Source of the DNA: CAZAPG01 sp964486935
GTDB lineage: Bacteria > Chloroflexota > Anaerolineae > 4572-78 > J111
Direction of reading: 5' to 3'
DNA: 64,000 bases
NCBI GenBank assembly: GCA_964486935.1
Contig: CAZAPG010000023.1
Span: 1-64,000 of the forward strand
A model generated the notes under the pieces. The model saw only the letters and a program-made list of their open reading frames with translations, had not been told where the DNA came from and searched no databases. A program made the translations under genes and the position numbers. Positions 1-7,785 of the stretch are shown here, piece by piece; position 1 is the first letter of the stretch, and each line of letters begins with the position of its first letter.

Positions 1-38
1 CTAACTAACCACAGATTATACAGAAAATAGGAGCAACT

Positions 39-1145
39 ATGCCCGCCCCAACTTACGCCCAGCCTGTTCGCGTTAGCGCCGCCCATTTAAGAACCTTTGT
101 TACCCGTGTTTTAGAAAATCTGGATGTGCCTACAGCTCAAGCCACAGCCGTTGCCGAGGTGATGGTCTCGGCCAACTTGCGGGGAGTGGATTCGCATGGC
201 GTTGCCCTGTTGGGTTGGTATGTCAATAATCTGGTGAAAGGCGCTGTGCTAAAAAACGGCTCGCCACTAATTGAAGCCGAGGGGCCGTCTTATGCCATTA
301 TCAATGGTGGCAATGCTTTGGGACCCTATGCGGCCCTTACGGCCACAGACAAATGTTTGGAACTTGCCTGGACTAATGGCTTGGCCTGCGTAACGGTACA
401 TAACAGCAATCATCTTGGCATGACCGGTTATTATGCCATGCGAGCCTTGTCCAAAGATATGATTGGCGTGGCTATGACCAACGCTTCGCGGTTGATAGCG
501 CCCACCTTTGGCGTTGAACCTATGTTGGGCACCAACCCCATTGCCGTTGCTGTGCCGTCTGGCAGCCAGTACCCTTTTGTGCTGGATATGGCGACCAGCA
601 CCTGGCCGTATGGCAAAGTAATGATGGCCAAACATAAAAATCAACAACTACCGGAAGGCATCGCCATTAACGCCGCCGGCCAACCCATTCAAAACCCGGA
701 CGAGTTCATCGAGGCCGTCCGGGTTAATTTTGACGGCGCGCTGCTCCCTTTGGGCAGCTTTGCCGAATTGGCCAGCTATAAAGGATACGGCCTGGCCATG
801 CTGGTCGATATTCTGAGCGGGGTGCTATCCGGGTCAAACTTTGGCAAAGATGTTGGCGCTAAACCGGAAGGGCCGGCCAACGTGGGGCATTGGTTTATGG
901 TCATTAAAGTAGACAGCTTTATGCCTATAGACCAGATGAAAGCCCGCATGGATAGTTTGATTACCGAACTCAAAGCGTCGCGCAAAGCGCCCGGCCAGGA
1001 CCGCATCTACATTCCGGGCGAGATAGAGTTTGAAACAGAAAAAGAGCGGTCCCAGATTGGTATCCCCCTGGCTCCGGGCATCTTGAGCGCGCTCCGCTCT
1101 GTGGCCGAGCAAAGTGGCGCCTTGTTTGATTTGGAATTTGGGTAA
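39..1145 (+). CDS. Ldh-family (malate/L-lactate dehydrogenase-like) NAD(P)-dependent oxidoreductase
   Basis: 368 residues, the usual size of the Ldh_2/YlbC/AllD family, which is unrelated to classic lactate dehydrogenase and reduces or oxidises 2-hydroxy acids such as malate, ureidoglycolate or sulfolactate. The sequence shows the family hallmarks: the N-terminal region RGVDSHG (around residues 54-60), the catalytic-histidine motif HNSNHLG near residue 130, GTNPIAVAVPS near 168 and YKGYGLAMLVDILSG near 248. The ATG is preceded by AGGAG at good spacing. It is the first gene of a long co-directional island, so a role in handling a hydroxy or keto acid of that pathway is likely. The family does not fix the substrate: AllD-like (ureidoglycolate) and ComC-like (sulfolactate) functions are equally possible. 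Confidence 0.88.
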   Translation: MPAPTYAQPVRVSAAHLRTFVTRVLENLDVPTAQATAVAEVMVSANLRGVDSHGVALLGWYVNNLVKGAVLKNGSPLIEAEGPSYAIINGGNALGPYAALTATDKCLELAWTNGLACVTVHNSNHLGMTGYYAMRALSKDMIGVAMTNASRLIAPTFGVEPMLGTNPIAVAVPSGSQYPFVLDMATSTWPYGKVMMAKHKNQQLPEGIAINAAGQPIQNPDEFIEAVRVNFDGALLPLGSFAELASYKGYGLAMLVDILSGVLSGSNFGKDVGAKPEGPANVGHWFMVIKVDSFMPIDQMKARMDSLITELKASRKAPGQDRIYIPGEIEFETEKERSQIGIPLAPGILSALRSVAEQSGALFDLEFG

Positions 1146-1172
1146 TAGCCCTGCTTTATTGGAGGATGCCAA

Positions 1173-1253
1173 AATGACCGGCGAAGAACTGGAGATACCT
1201 GATGTTAATCAAAATAATGACTTACAACGTTTTAGATGGCGGCGAGGACCGTG
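1173..1253 (+). other. possible 26-codon upstream ORF overlapping the next gene
   Basis: ATG at 1173 follows a strong Shine-Dalgarno (TTGGAGGATGCC) and opens a 26-codon frame ending in TGA at 1251. It overlaps, in another frame, the start of the endonuclease/phosphatase-family gene at 1202. The peptide resembles nothing I know. It may be a translational-coupling leader or the remnant of an earlier start. Real translation is unproven. Confidence 0.25.
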
Positions 1254-1966
1254 AACCGCTCATCCGGCAAGTTCTGGAAGAAAACTACCCGGATATTGTG
1301 TTCCTGCAAGAAGTAACCGAAGAGCGTCTGGTCCAAAATTTAGCGGCAGCCCTGGAAATGGACTATTTCTTTGCCAGGGGCAATAACATCCGGCATCTGG
1401 CCCTTTTGAGCCGGTTGCCTATTATCTCGCCACAAAGTTACCATCCTTTCGGCATTCGCTGCGCCATTTTAGAGGCCGCAGTTGAGCTTGACTCGGCCAC
1501 TCCACTTCGGTTGTTCGGCGTACACCTGGCCCCATTTGTAGCTTTCTACCGGGAATGGTGGCGCGCCCTTGAGGTAAAAATGCTTCTGCGCAGAATAGAA
1601 TCATATGCCGAGGCGCCTTGTTTAATTGCCGGTGATTTCAACGCCATTGCCCCTGATGATTGTGTGGTTTGGGTAGACTCTATTCCCCGCTGGCTCAAAT
1701 GGACGCTTTGGCTACAAGGGGGTAGAGTGTTTCACTATGCTATTGCCCGGGTCTTGGCGGCCGGTTTTACAGACTGCTTTCGACTGCTTCACCCTGATGA
1801 GCCTGGCTTCACCTTACCGACACCCGACCCTCACGCCCGGCTTGATTACATCTTTGTGAACCCGGTCTTAAAACCCGGCCTTCAACAATGTGCCGTCGTT
1901 CGTCACGGACAGGCGGTTGACCGGGCGTCGGACCATTATCCGGTTATCGCTACTTTTGAAATATAA
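1202..1966 (+). CDS. endonuclease/exonuclease/phosphatase (EEP) superfamily protein
   Basis: 254 residues with the EEP fold motifs in order: MTYNVLDGG at the N-terminus, FLQEVTEE (metal-binding Glu) near residue 37, GVHLAPF near 105, AGDFNAI near 143 and SDHYPVIATF at the C-terminus. These are the catalytic Asn/Asp/His positions of Mg-dependent phosphodiesterases such as exonuclease III, sphingomyelinases and inositol phosphatases. The protein lacks a signal peptide and membrane segments, so it should be cytoplasmic. The ATG at 1202 gives an N-terminus that begins exactly where the fold begins. An earlier ATG with a better ribosome site (1173) is out of frame. The substrate (DNA, phospholipid or another phosphodiester) cannot be told from sequence, and its link to the surrounding catabolic genes is unclear. 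Confidence 0.8.
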   Translation: MLIKIMTYNVLDGGEDREPLIRQVLEENYPDIVFLQEVTEERLVQNLAAALEMDYFFARGNNIRHLALLSRLPIISPQSYHPFGIRCAILEAAVELDSATPLRLFGVHLAPFVAFYREWWRALEVKMLLRRIESYAEAPCLIAGDFNAIAPDDCVVWVDSIPRWLKWTLWLQGGRVFHYAIARVLAAGFTDCFRLLHPDEPGFTLPTPDPHARLDYIFVNPVLKPGLQQCAVVRHGQAVDRASDHYPVIATFEI

Positions 1967-2004
1967 GAGATTGGTATACAAATAGATAAAATAATTTAAT
2001 TTGT

Positions 2005-2033
2005 TTGACAAATAGACCAGGCTATTGTATAGT
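2005..2033 (+). promoter_or_regulatory. sigma70-type promoter for the grdE-like gene
   Basis: TTGACA (2005-2010), a 17-bp spacer, then TATAGT (2028-2033). This is a near-consensus promoter 41 bp upstream of the ATG at 2074. An in-frame TTG in the -35 box would extend the reading frame, but it lies inside the promoter, which supports the ATG at 2074 as the start. Confidence 0.7.
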
Positions 2034-2073
2034 ACGGCTGGTTTTTATCCTACAAAATCCCCAGGATTTGCCC

Positions 2074-3345
2074 ATGCACCTTGAATTGGCTATCTATCAG
2101 GTTGAATCATTAGAATTCGCCGGCCAGACTCAATTAAAAAACAAGACATTATTCATTAATCACGATGAGTTAGCCGCGATTCTCTCTAATCAGGCTGCCA
2201 TCGACAGGGTGGACCTGGATCTGGCCCAGCCCGGCGATGAGACCCGTATTGTGCATATCCTTGATACAATTGAACCACGCTGCAAAGTGGCCGGGCACGG
2301 GCGTATATTCCCCGGTTTGCTTGGCCCGCCCGACACCGTTGGCTCTGGCCGTACCCATTGCTTGCGAGGTATGGCGCTGATGACTACGGCCCGGCCACCC
2401 AATCCGGTCACCGGATTGCTCCAGCCACGCGAGGCAATTGTAGATATGAGCGGGCCGGCATCGCAATATTCTCCCTTCTCAGAAACGGCCAATCTGGTCG
2501 TCACCTTTCACGCCGCCCCTGGCTTTGACAACGCTGAATTTGACCACGCGCTGCGCCTGGCCAGCCTGCAAGCTGCCGAATATCTGGCCCAAATAACCAA
2601 AGATATCTCGCCGGACGACCTGCAAACCTTTGAGCTAACCAAAACTGACCCATCGCTCCCGCGCATCGCTTATCTTTACCAGGCCCAATCTCAGGGCATC
2701 TTCTCAGATACGTATCTGTACGGCAAGGCCATTCAAGATATGGTTCCCACCCTTATTCACCCTAACGAGGCGATGGATGGGGCCTTGGTGAGCGGTAACT
2801 ATGTTTACGGCTGTTTTAAGAACCCCACCTACCTGCATTGCAATAACCCGGTTATTCAGGAGTTGTACGCCGAGCATGGTAAGTCATTGACCTTTGCCGG
2901 GGTTGTTTTGTATCGCGGCCACAACTACACCCAGGCCGAAAAACAGCGCGCTGGTAATTACGCGGCCAAACTGGCCAGTTTTTTGCGGGCTGACGGCGCC
3001 ATCCTCACCGGCGAAGGCGGCGGCAATTCGGCCATTGATATGATGCTGGCCCTGCAAGAATGTGAGCGGCTGGGCATAAAAACAACAGTAATCAGTTATG
3101 AACTGGGCGGCCCCGAAGGCCAGGACTTTCCGCTGGTTCACAGCGTTTCCGAAGCTCAGGCTATTGTGAGCACTGGCAGCGTTGATAAAATGCTTGACCT
3201 GCCGGCCATGCCCCATGTTTTGGGCGGCGATAGTTTTTTGGATACCGGCGGCCCGGCTACAGCAGGCCGCAATTTAAGCTACGACTACCTGTATTGCGTG
3301 GCCAATCAACTTGGTGTTGGGCGAATGATGGCCCAGGCCTACTAA
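2074..3345 (+). CDS. grdE: GrdE-like glycine/sarcosine/betaine reductase component B subunit, probable non-pyruvoyl form
   Basis: 423 residues, collinear with GrdE, the component-B subunit precursor of glycine reductase. Recognisable blocks are VGSGRTH near residue 89, a VDMSGPASQYSPFSETAN stretch near 125, FSDTYLYGKAI near 210, DGALVSGN near 235 and CNNPVIQELY near 255. In clostridial GrdE the precursor is cleaved at an Asn-Cys in the SGNC motif, and that Cys becomes a pyruvoyl group that activates the amine. Here the motif reads SGNY: codon 2800-2802 is TAT, giving Tyr243. Autocatalytic pyruvoyl formation is therefore not expected at the usual place, although Cys247 lies four residues on. 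The start at 2074 has AGGA upstream and avoids an in-frame TTG that sits in the promoter. It pairs functionally with grdB two genes downstream. Confidence 0.88.
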   Translation: MHLELAIYQVESLEFAGQTQLKNKTLFINHDELAAILSNQAAIDRVDLDLAQPGDETRIVHILDTIEPRCKVAGHGRIFPGLLGPPDTVGSGRTHCLRGMALMTTARPPNPVTGLLQPREAIVDMSGPASQYSPFSETANLVVTFHAAPGFDNAEFDHALRLASLQAAEYLAQITKDISPDDLQTFELTKTDPSLPRIAYLYQAQSQGIFSDTYLYGKAIQDMVPTLIHPNEAMDGALVSGNYVYGCFKNPTYLHCNNPVIQELYAEHGKSLTFAGVVLYRGHNYTQAEKQRAGNYAAKLASFLRADGAILTGEGGGNSAIDMMLALQECERLGIKTTVISYELGGPEGQDFPLVHSVSEAQAIVSTGSVDKMLDLPAMPHVLGGDSFLDTGGPATAGRNLSYDYLYCVANQLGVGRMMAQAY

Positions 3346-3393
3346 CGCAGAGAAAGGAATGTCGGCTCAAGTGGTAATTTGAGCCGCTCACCA

Positions 3394-4734
3394 ATGCTAA
3401 CTCTGGGCGAGCCATTCTCATTTGACCAATTGCTACCCGCTGGGGTGTCAACGGGCCAGATTGAACACGAGGCCCAAACCAGAGTTGCTATAATTGGGGC
3501 AGGGCTGGCCGGTTTAAGCTGCGCCTTTCGGCTAACCGCAGGGGGACAGCGCAACCTTGAGCCAGGCAAACTGGTGCTTCTTGAGCGGGAAGCCCGGCCG
3601 GGTGGCCGCATCCGCAGCTTAAAAATAGATGATACAATCATTAACCTGGGCGCCGTCACCTTTCAACCCGAACATTACCAACGTTATACTGCCCTGCTGG
3701 CCGATCTTGGTTTGACCGGCCATATACGGATTATTCCGCGTCGCCGGATGCTTTTTGGCTACCAGCATAAAAACGTGCGGGCAGACAATCTGTCGCTCAT
3801 GTGGGATACCGTGAAAGGATTAATTGGACAGGGTGTCTATTCTACCCTTGAGGTAGCCCAGTTATTGCGTTTTTACTTCTTTATGCGGCGGGTGACCGCG
3901 CCGGAAAATGAAGCCGAATTTATGGCGCTGCATCAGATGTCGGTGGCGGAATGGGCGCGCAGCTTTGGCTTTAGCCAGAGTTTGCAACACAAATTTGTGC
4001 AGCCGTTAATTCATTATTGTTTCCGAGCGCCGGAGGAGGTATCGGCGGCCTTTGGAATTTTTCTACTTGGTTTCAACCTTAGCCGTCCGGCCACGCTGGT
4101 TGGAGGTTTTGGGCAAGTTGCCGAGGCCATGGCAGCCCGCTTGAAACAGGTTATCAAAGCCAAAGCCACCGTATTGAACATAACCCGCAAATCCGATGGT
4201 TTTACTGTTGTCTACTCTCAAGAAGATCAATTACACCGGTTACAGGCCCAAAATCTGGTGGTTGCGGTTCCGGCCAACGTAGCTGCCAAATTGCTCCCCG
4301 AAATGCAACCCCGGGCCGGTCAGGTTGAGTATGGGCAGGGTACGGGCATGTTAGTAGCAGGCTTACCCAAACAGAATGTAGATTTACAATTGCACGTTTC
4401 GGTTGGACCCGCGGGGACCATAATTTATGGCGGCGAAGTTCAGGCTGCCGGCAATGGGAAACACTACGCCAATGTGTTGACTTATCGCGGCGAAAACTCA
4501 ATAGCAACCATTGCCCAACTTTTTCAAGATGGACGCGTCGACAAGTTAATTGAATATACTATTCAACCGGCCTCGGCGGCTCCCAAACCCGGCCAAGCGC
4601 CGCTTCCTCTCGATTGGGGGGATGGACTATACATGGCCGGCGACTCGGTCGGACTCTTCCCGTCGCAAGAAACCGCCGTAAGCACGGGCGAAAGTGTGGC
4701 AAATCTTTTACAAAAAGCGATTGAAAATGACTAA
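3394..4734 (+). CDS. FAD/NAD(P)-dependent oxidoreductase of the amine oxidase / protoporphyrinogen oxidase type
   Basis: 446 residues. The FAD-binding Rossmann motif IGAGLAGLSCAFRL starts near residue 33 and is followed by LLEREARPGGRIRS near 65. The C-terminal flavin-binding block GLYMAGDSVGLFPSQETAVSTG lies near 410-435. This is the flavin amine oxidase/desaturase architecture. It is inserted between the grdE-like gene and grdB, and its TAA overlaps the grdB start by 8 bp, so translation is probably coupled. Canonical grd clusters use NADPH-thioredoxin reductase as electron source, and none is present here. This flavoprotein could generate the substrate of component B (for instance by oxidising an amine) or take part in electron supply. 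Both are inference. The ATG at 3394 is chosen over an upstream TTG at 3379. Confidence 0.8.
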   Translation: MLTLGEPFSFDQLLPAGVSTGQIEHEAQTRVAIIGAGLAGLSCAFRLTAGGQRNLEPGKLVLLEREARPGGRIRSLKIDDTIINLGAVTFQPEHYQRYTALLADLGLTGHIRIIPRRRMLFGYQHKNVRADNLSLMWDTVKGLIGQGVYSTLEVAQLLRFYFFMRRVTAPENEAEFMALHQMSVAEWARSFGFSQSLQHKFVQPLIHYCFRAPEEVSAAFGIFLLGFNLSRPATLVGGFGQVAEAMAARLKQVIKAKATVLNITRKSDGFTVVYSQEDQLHRLQAQNLVVAVPANVAAKLLPEMQPRAGQVEYGQGTGMLVAGLPKQNVDLQLHVSVGPAGTIIYGGEVQAAGNGKHYANVLTYRGENSIATIAQLFQDGRVDKLIEYTIQPASAAPKPGQAPLPLDWGDGLYMAGDSVGLFPSQETAVSTGESVANLLQKAIEND

Positions 4735-6040
4735 AAAAATCAGAGTAGTTCATTACATCAATCAATTCTTTGCCGGGATGGGGGGCGAAGAGCATGCCCT
4801 TACCCCGCCGGAACGCCGGGATGGGCCGGTCGGTCCGGGGCGGGCTTTTCAGGCTGCCTTTGGCGACCAGGCCGAAATTGTGGCGACGATTGTTTGCGGT
4901 GACGACTATTTTAGCAATCAGCCCGACCAGACAGCCGACGACCTGGTTGACCTGATTATTGAAGATAAGCCAGATGTGTTGATTGCCGGCCCGGCTTTTG
5001 ACTCTGGCCGTTATGGTATGGCCTGCGGCAAATTATGCCAGGTGGTTCAGGCGCGTTTGGGTATTCCGGCTATTACCGGCGTGCTGCCGGAAAACCCGGC
5101 TGCCGAAGTTTACGCTCCCTATATTTATATTGTACCGACCGGCAACACCGCAGCTACTATGCGTCAGGCTGTTCCCCCGATGGCTTCGCTCGCCCTAAAA
5201 TTGGCCCGTGGGGAGGCTTTAGGCACGCCTGCCGAAGAGAACTACTTGCCGCGCGGGCGGCGACGCAACATTTTTGTAGCTAATACCGCTGCCTATCGCG
5301 CCCTAAAAATGGTTCTTAAGCGGGTACGCAATGAGCCTTTTGAAACCGAACTGCGCCTGCCAACCTACGACCAGGTGCCGCCGGCCCCCCCCATTGCTAA
5401 CCTGGCCCAGGCTACACTTGTCATCGGTACAGAAGGCGGAACCGTGCCTGTTGGCAACCCCGATCGCATCGAAGCGGTACGGGCTACACGCTGGTCCCAA
5501 TATTCTCTTGTTGGCATGGAGAGTATGACCCCCGGCCAGTACGAGTCGGCCCATGGTGGATATGATGCCCGTTTTGCCGACACCGACCCCAATCGCATGA
5601 TTCCTTTGGACGGCATGCGGGCGCTTGAACGAAAAAAAGCCTTCAAAAAACTTTACGACCATTTCTTTTCAACGGTTGGCTGCGGCATGGCCATAGCTAA
5701 CGCCACCGAAATTGGCCAATCAATGGCTCAAAAAATGAAGGCCGAGGGTATCGAAGGAATCATATTAACTGCCACCTGAGGTACCGGGACGCGTTGCGGC
5801 GCAACGCTGGTTAAAGAAATTGAGCGAGCCGGACTGCCGGCCGTTGTGATTACGTCCATGACATCTGTAGCTCTGTCGGTAGGGGCTAATCGTATTGTTA
5901 AAGCAGGACGCATCCCCCACCCCACCGGCGACCCCACCAAGGCCCCTGAACACGAACGCGCCTGGCGTGAGCGGGTTCTCGAAGTGTCGCTCAAGGCTTT
6001 AACGACGCCTCTTGAACAACAAACCATTTTTGAAGTCTGA
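4727..6040 (+). CDS. grdB: selenoprotein GrdB: glycine/sarcosine/betaine reductase component B, Sec at UGA 5777-5779
   Basis: 437 residues if UGA 5777-5779 is read as selenocysteine (residue 351). The N-terminal part has the family blocks NQFFAGMGGEEHA (near 11), GPVGPGRAF (near 34), AGPAFDSGRYGMACG (near 87) and GTEGGTVPVGNPD (near 238). Past the UGA the same frame continues for 86 codons with GrdB-typical sequence: TRCGATLVKEIERAG, SVGANRIVKAG, IPHP and a C-terminal LEQQTIFE. In GrdB the Sec attacks the substrate carbon and hands a carboxymethyl-type group to GrdA. The downstream hairpin at 5791-5807 fits a bacterial SECIS. The clostridial motif as I recall it is U-G-T-C-T-R-C. Here the residue three after Sec is Gly, so that Cys is missing while the Cys six positions after Sec remains. 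ATG 4727 overlaps the previous stop. Confidence 0.92.
5783..5811 (+). promoter_or_regulatory. candidate SECIS hairpin of grdB
   Basis: A perfect 7-bp stem GCGTTGC / GCAACGC (5791-5797 and 5801-5807) with a GGC triloop lies 11 nt after the UGA. An outer ACC/GGT pairing (5783-5785 with 5809-5811) is possible. Distance and a G at the start of the loop fit the bacterial SECIS pattern that recruits SelB. Confidence 0.75.
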
Positions 6041-6051
6041 GGAGATTTGTT

Positions 6052-6831
6052 GTGGCAGCCCGAGATCATATTGTTGTTCAAAATCTTGGAAAGGTATTTA
6101 CAACCGGTAGGGGTGAGCGCCAGGTTAGGGCTTTACAGAATCTTAACTTGCGGATCCAGGAGGGGCAATTTTTTTCCGTTTTAGGCCCCAGCGGTTGTGG
6201 AAAATCAACACTGTTGCGAATAATCGGGGGGCTGATTGAGCCAACCAGTGGCTCCGTCTCTATCGGCAATGGAACCGGGCCACAAGACTCCCAGCAAGCC
6301 AAAGAGATAGGGTTTGTATTTCAACAGGCCGGTCTGCTGCCCTGGAAAACGGTGGTAGGCAATATTGAGATGCCGCTGGAACTCAACCGCAAGGCCAACC
6401 GGCCCCGGCAGCACACAACCCAGGAGCTTCTTGATTTGGTGGGGCTGGCCAATTTTGCCGACGCCTACCCTTATCAACTTTCGGGAGGTATGCAACAGCG
6501 GGTGGCTATCGCTCGCGCTCTGGCTTTTGATCCCAAACTACTATTAATGGATGAACCTTTTGGCGCGCTCGATGCCATTACGAGACAGGCCATGCGCTAT
6601 GAGTTGTTAAGAATTTGGGAACGCGCCCAAAAGACGGTTGTTTTTGTAACCCACAGTATTGCCGAGGCAATTGTTTTATCAGATGTAGTTGCCGTCCTGT
6701 CGCCTCAACCGGGACGTTTATGTGGTACGGTAGAAATTGACCTGCCCCGTCCGCGAACTGAAGAAATAGAGCGGACGCCAGAATTTTTGGATTATGACGA
6801 TCATCTCACCCGGCTATTACGAGAGGAATAA
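6052..6831 (+). CDS. ABC transporter ATP-binding protein, NitT/TauT (SsuB/TauB-like) family
   Basis: 259 residues with a complete ABC ATPase signature: Walker A GPSGCGKST (near residue 45), Q-loop FVFQQAGLLPW (near 89), signature LSGGMQQRVAIARAL (near 143), Walker B LLLMDEPFGALD (near 163) and the switch histidine in FVTHSIAEA. The GTG start at 6052 follows GGAG a few bases after the grdB stop. It is followed at 5 bp by the permease gene, and a substrate-binding lipoprotein gene comes next, completing an importer of the nitrate/taurine/sulfonate/thiamine-precursor class. It energises uptake of the substrate at the inner face of the membrane. Location directly behind grdB suggests that the cargo feeds this pathway. 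The family members import small organic acids, sulfonates, pyrimidines or hydantoins. Confidence 0.9.
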   Translation: MAARDHIVVQNLGKVFTTGRGERQVRALQNLNLRIQEGQFFSVLGPSGCGKSTLLRIIGGLIEPTSGSVSIGNGTGPQDSQQAKEIGFVFQQAGLLPWKTVVGNIEMPLELNRKANRPRQHTTQELLDLVGLANFADAYPYQLSGGMQQRVAIARALAFDPKLLLMDEPFGALDAITRQAMRYELLRIWERAQKTVVFVTHSIAEAIVLSDVVAVLSPQPGRLCGTVEIDLPRPRTEEIERTPEFLDYDDHLTRLLREE

Positions 6832-6835
6832 AATT

Positions 6836-7669
6836 ATGGAACAAGCTACTGAACTGCTAAAAACTCCAGCTTCGGCCGAGGCGCGGCGTCGGCGGATTCA
6901 GCTCCGGGTGATAGCCGAAACCGTGCTGCCGCCCACCATTTGTTTTGTGTTACTTGTAGTTGGTTGGCAACTCTATGTGACAATCCGTGAGGTGCCGGCC
7001 ATTATTTTGCCAAAACCCTCGGCCATTGTTGCCCGTTTGCTGGCAGAGCCGGGTTATTTCTTTATCGAAAACGGGTTGCTAACCTTTGGCGAGGCGCTGG
7101 CCGGCTTTGTAATTGGAGCCGTAATGGCCATCATTGCCGCAGTTGTTATGGCGCGTTCACGCGCGCTTGAACGCAGCATTTTTCCGTTGGCCATTATTAT
7201 CAAAGCTACCCCGCTAATTGTAATTGCACCCCTATTGATTGTTTGGTTTGGTTACACTATCTACCCTAAAATCATTATGGCCGCGTTACTCTGCTTTTTC
7301 CCTATCCTCGTCAATACTATTATTGGGCTGCGCTCTGTAAACCCAACTTCGCTGGAGTTTTTTCAAAGCGTTGCTGCCTCGGAATGGGAGATTCTAACCC
7401 GTCTGCGCGTGCCACATTCCTTGCCTTATGTGCTATCGGCCTTTAAAACATCGGTGACTCTGGCGGTAATCGGCGCTGTAGTAGCCGAGTGGTCTGGCGC
7501 CGGTTCAGGATTGGGGCGCGTAATCTTTCTCAAAGCCTCTCTTTTAGACCAAACGGCCGTTTTTGCCGGCATCGTTGTGCTGGCCTTAATGGGAATTTTA
7601 CTTACAGCCATTGTTAGCTGGCTTGAAAGGATGCTGTTATATTGGCACGAGTCAACATTAGCCGGCTGA
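6836..7669 (+). CDS. ABC transporter permease, NitT/TauT (SsuC/TauC-like) family
   Basis: 277 residues from the ATG at 6836, which has GAGAGGA upstream. About six hydrophobic segments are visible, the first near residues 25-46. The permease-ATPase coupling loop falls around EFFQSVAASEWEILTRLRVPHSLPY in the second half, the EAA-type motif of binding-protein-dependent permeases. It forms the membrane channel of the importer encoded by its neighbours on both sides. It probably works as a homodimer, because only one permease gene is present. An in-frame start at 6794 lies inside the ATPase gene and lacks a ribosome site. Confidence 0.9.
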   Translation: MEQATELLKTPASAEARRRRIQLRVIAETVLPPTICFVLLVVGWQLYVTIREVPAIILPKPSAIVARLLAEPGYFFIENGLLTFGEALAGFVIGAVMAIIAAVVMARSRALERSIFPLAIIIKATPLIVIAPLLIVWFGYTIYPKIIMAALLCFFPILVNTIIGLRSVNPTSLEFFQSVAASEWEILTRLRVPHSLPYVLSAFKTSVTLAVIGAVVAEWSGAGSGLGRVIFLKASLLDQTAVFAGIVVLALMGILLTAIVSWLERMLLYWHESTLAG

Positions 7670-7691
7670 TAATGGCCCAGGCTTTTCTGAT

Positions 7692-7709
7692 AAGGAGGGG
7701 TCTATGTAA
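7692..7709 (+). other. Shine-Dalgarno followed by ATG-TAA (minimal start-stop ORF)
   Basis: AAGGAGGGG (7692-7700) is followed at normal spacing by ATG (7704) and immediately by TAA (7707). Such start-stop elements can stall or cap ribosomes, but here it may simply be a decayed start. It lies between the permease gene and the binding-protein gene. Confidence 0.25.
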
Positions 7710-7785
7710 CATTTTGCTCAGGTTTGTGGCATGTTGTCAATGACTAATCAGTTATTGTGTATTATGTATAAAGAGGAGGATGATA

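Noticed and set aside
2005..2073. N-terminal extension of the grdE-like protein from TTG 2005
   Set aside because: The TTG is the -35 box of a good promoter. ATG 2074 has a ribosome site and matches the family start.
5777..5779. UGA in grdB as a nonsense mutation making a pseudogene
   Set aside because: The frame stays open for 86 more codons with family-typical sequence, the UGA is at the known Sec position, and a hairpin follows.
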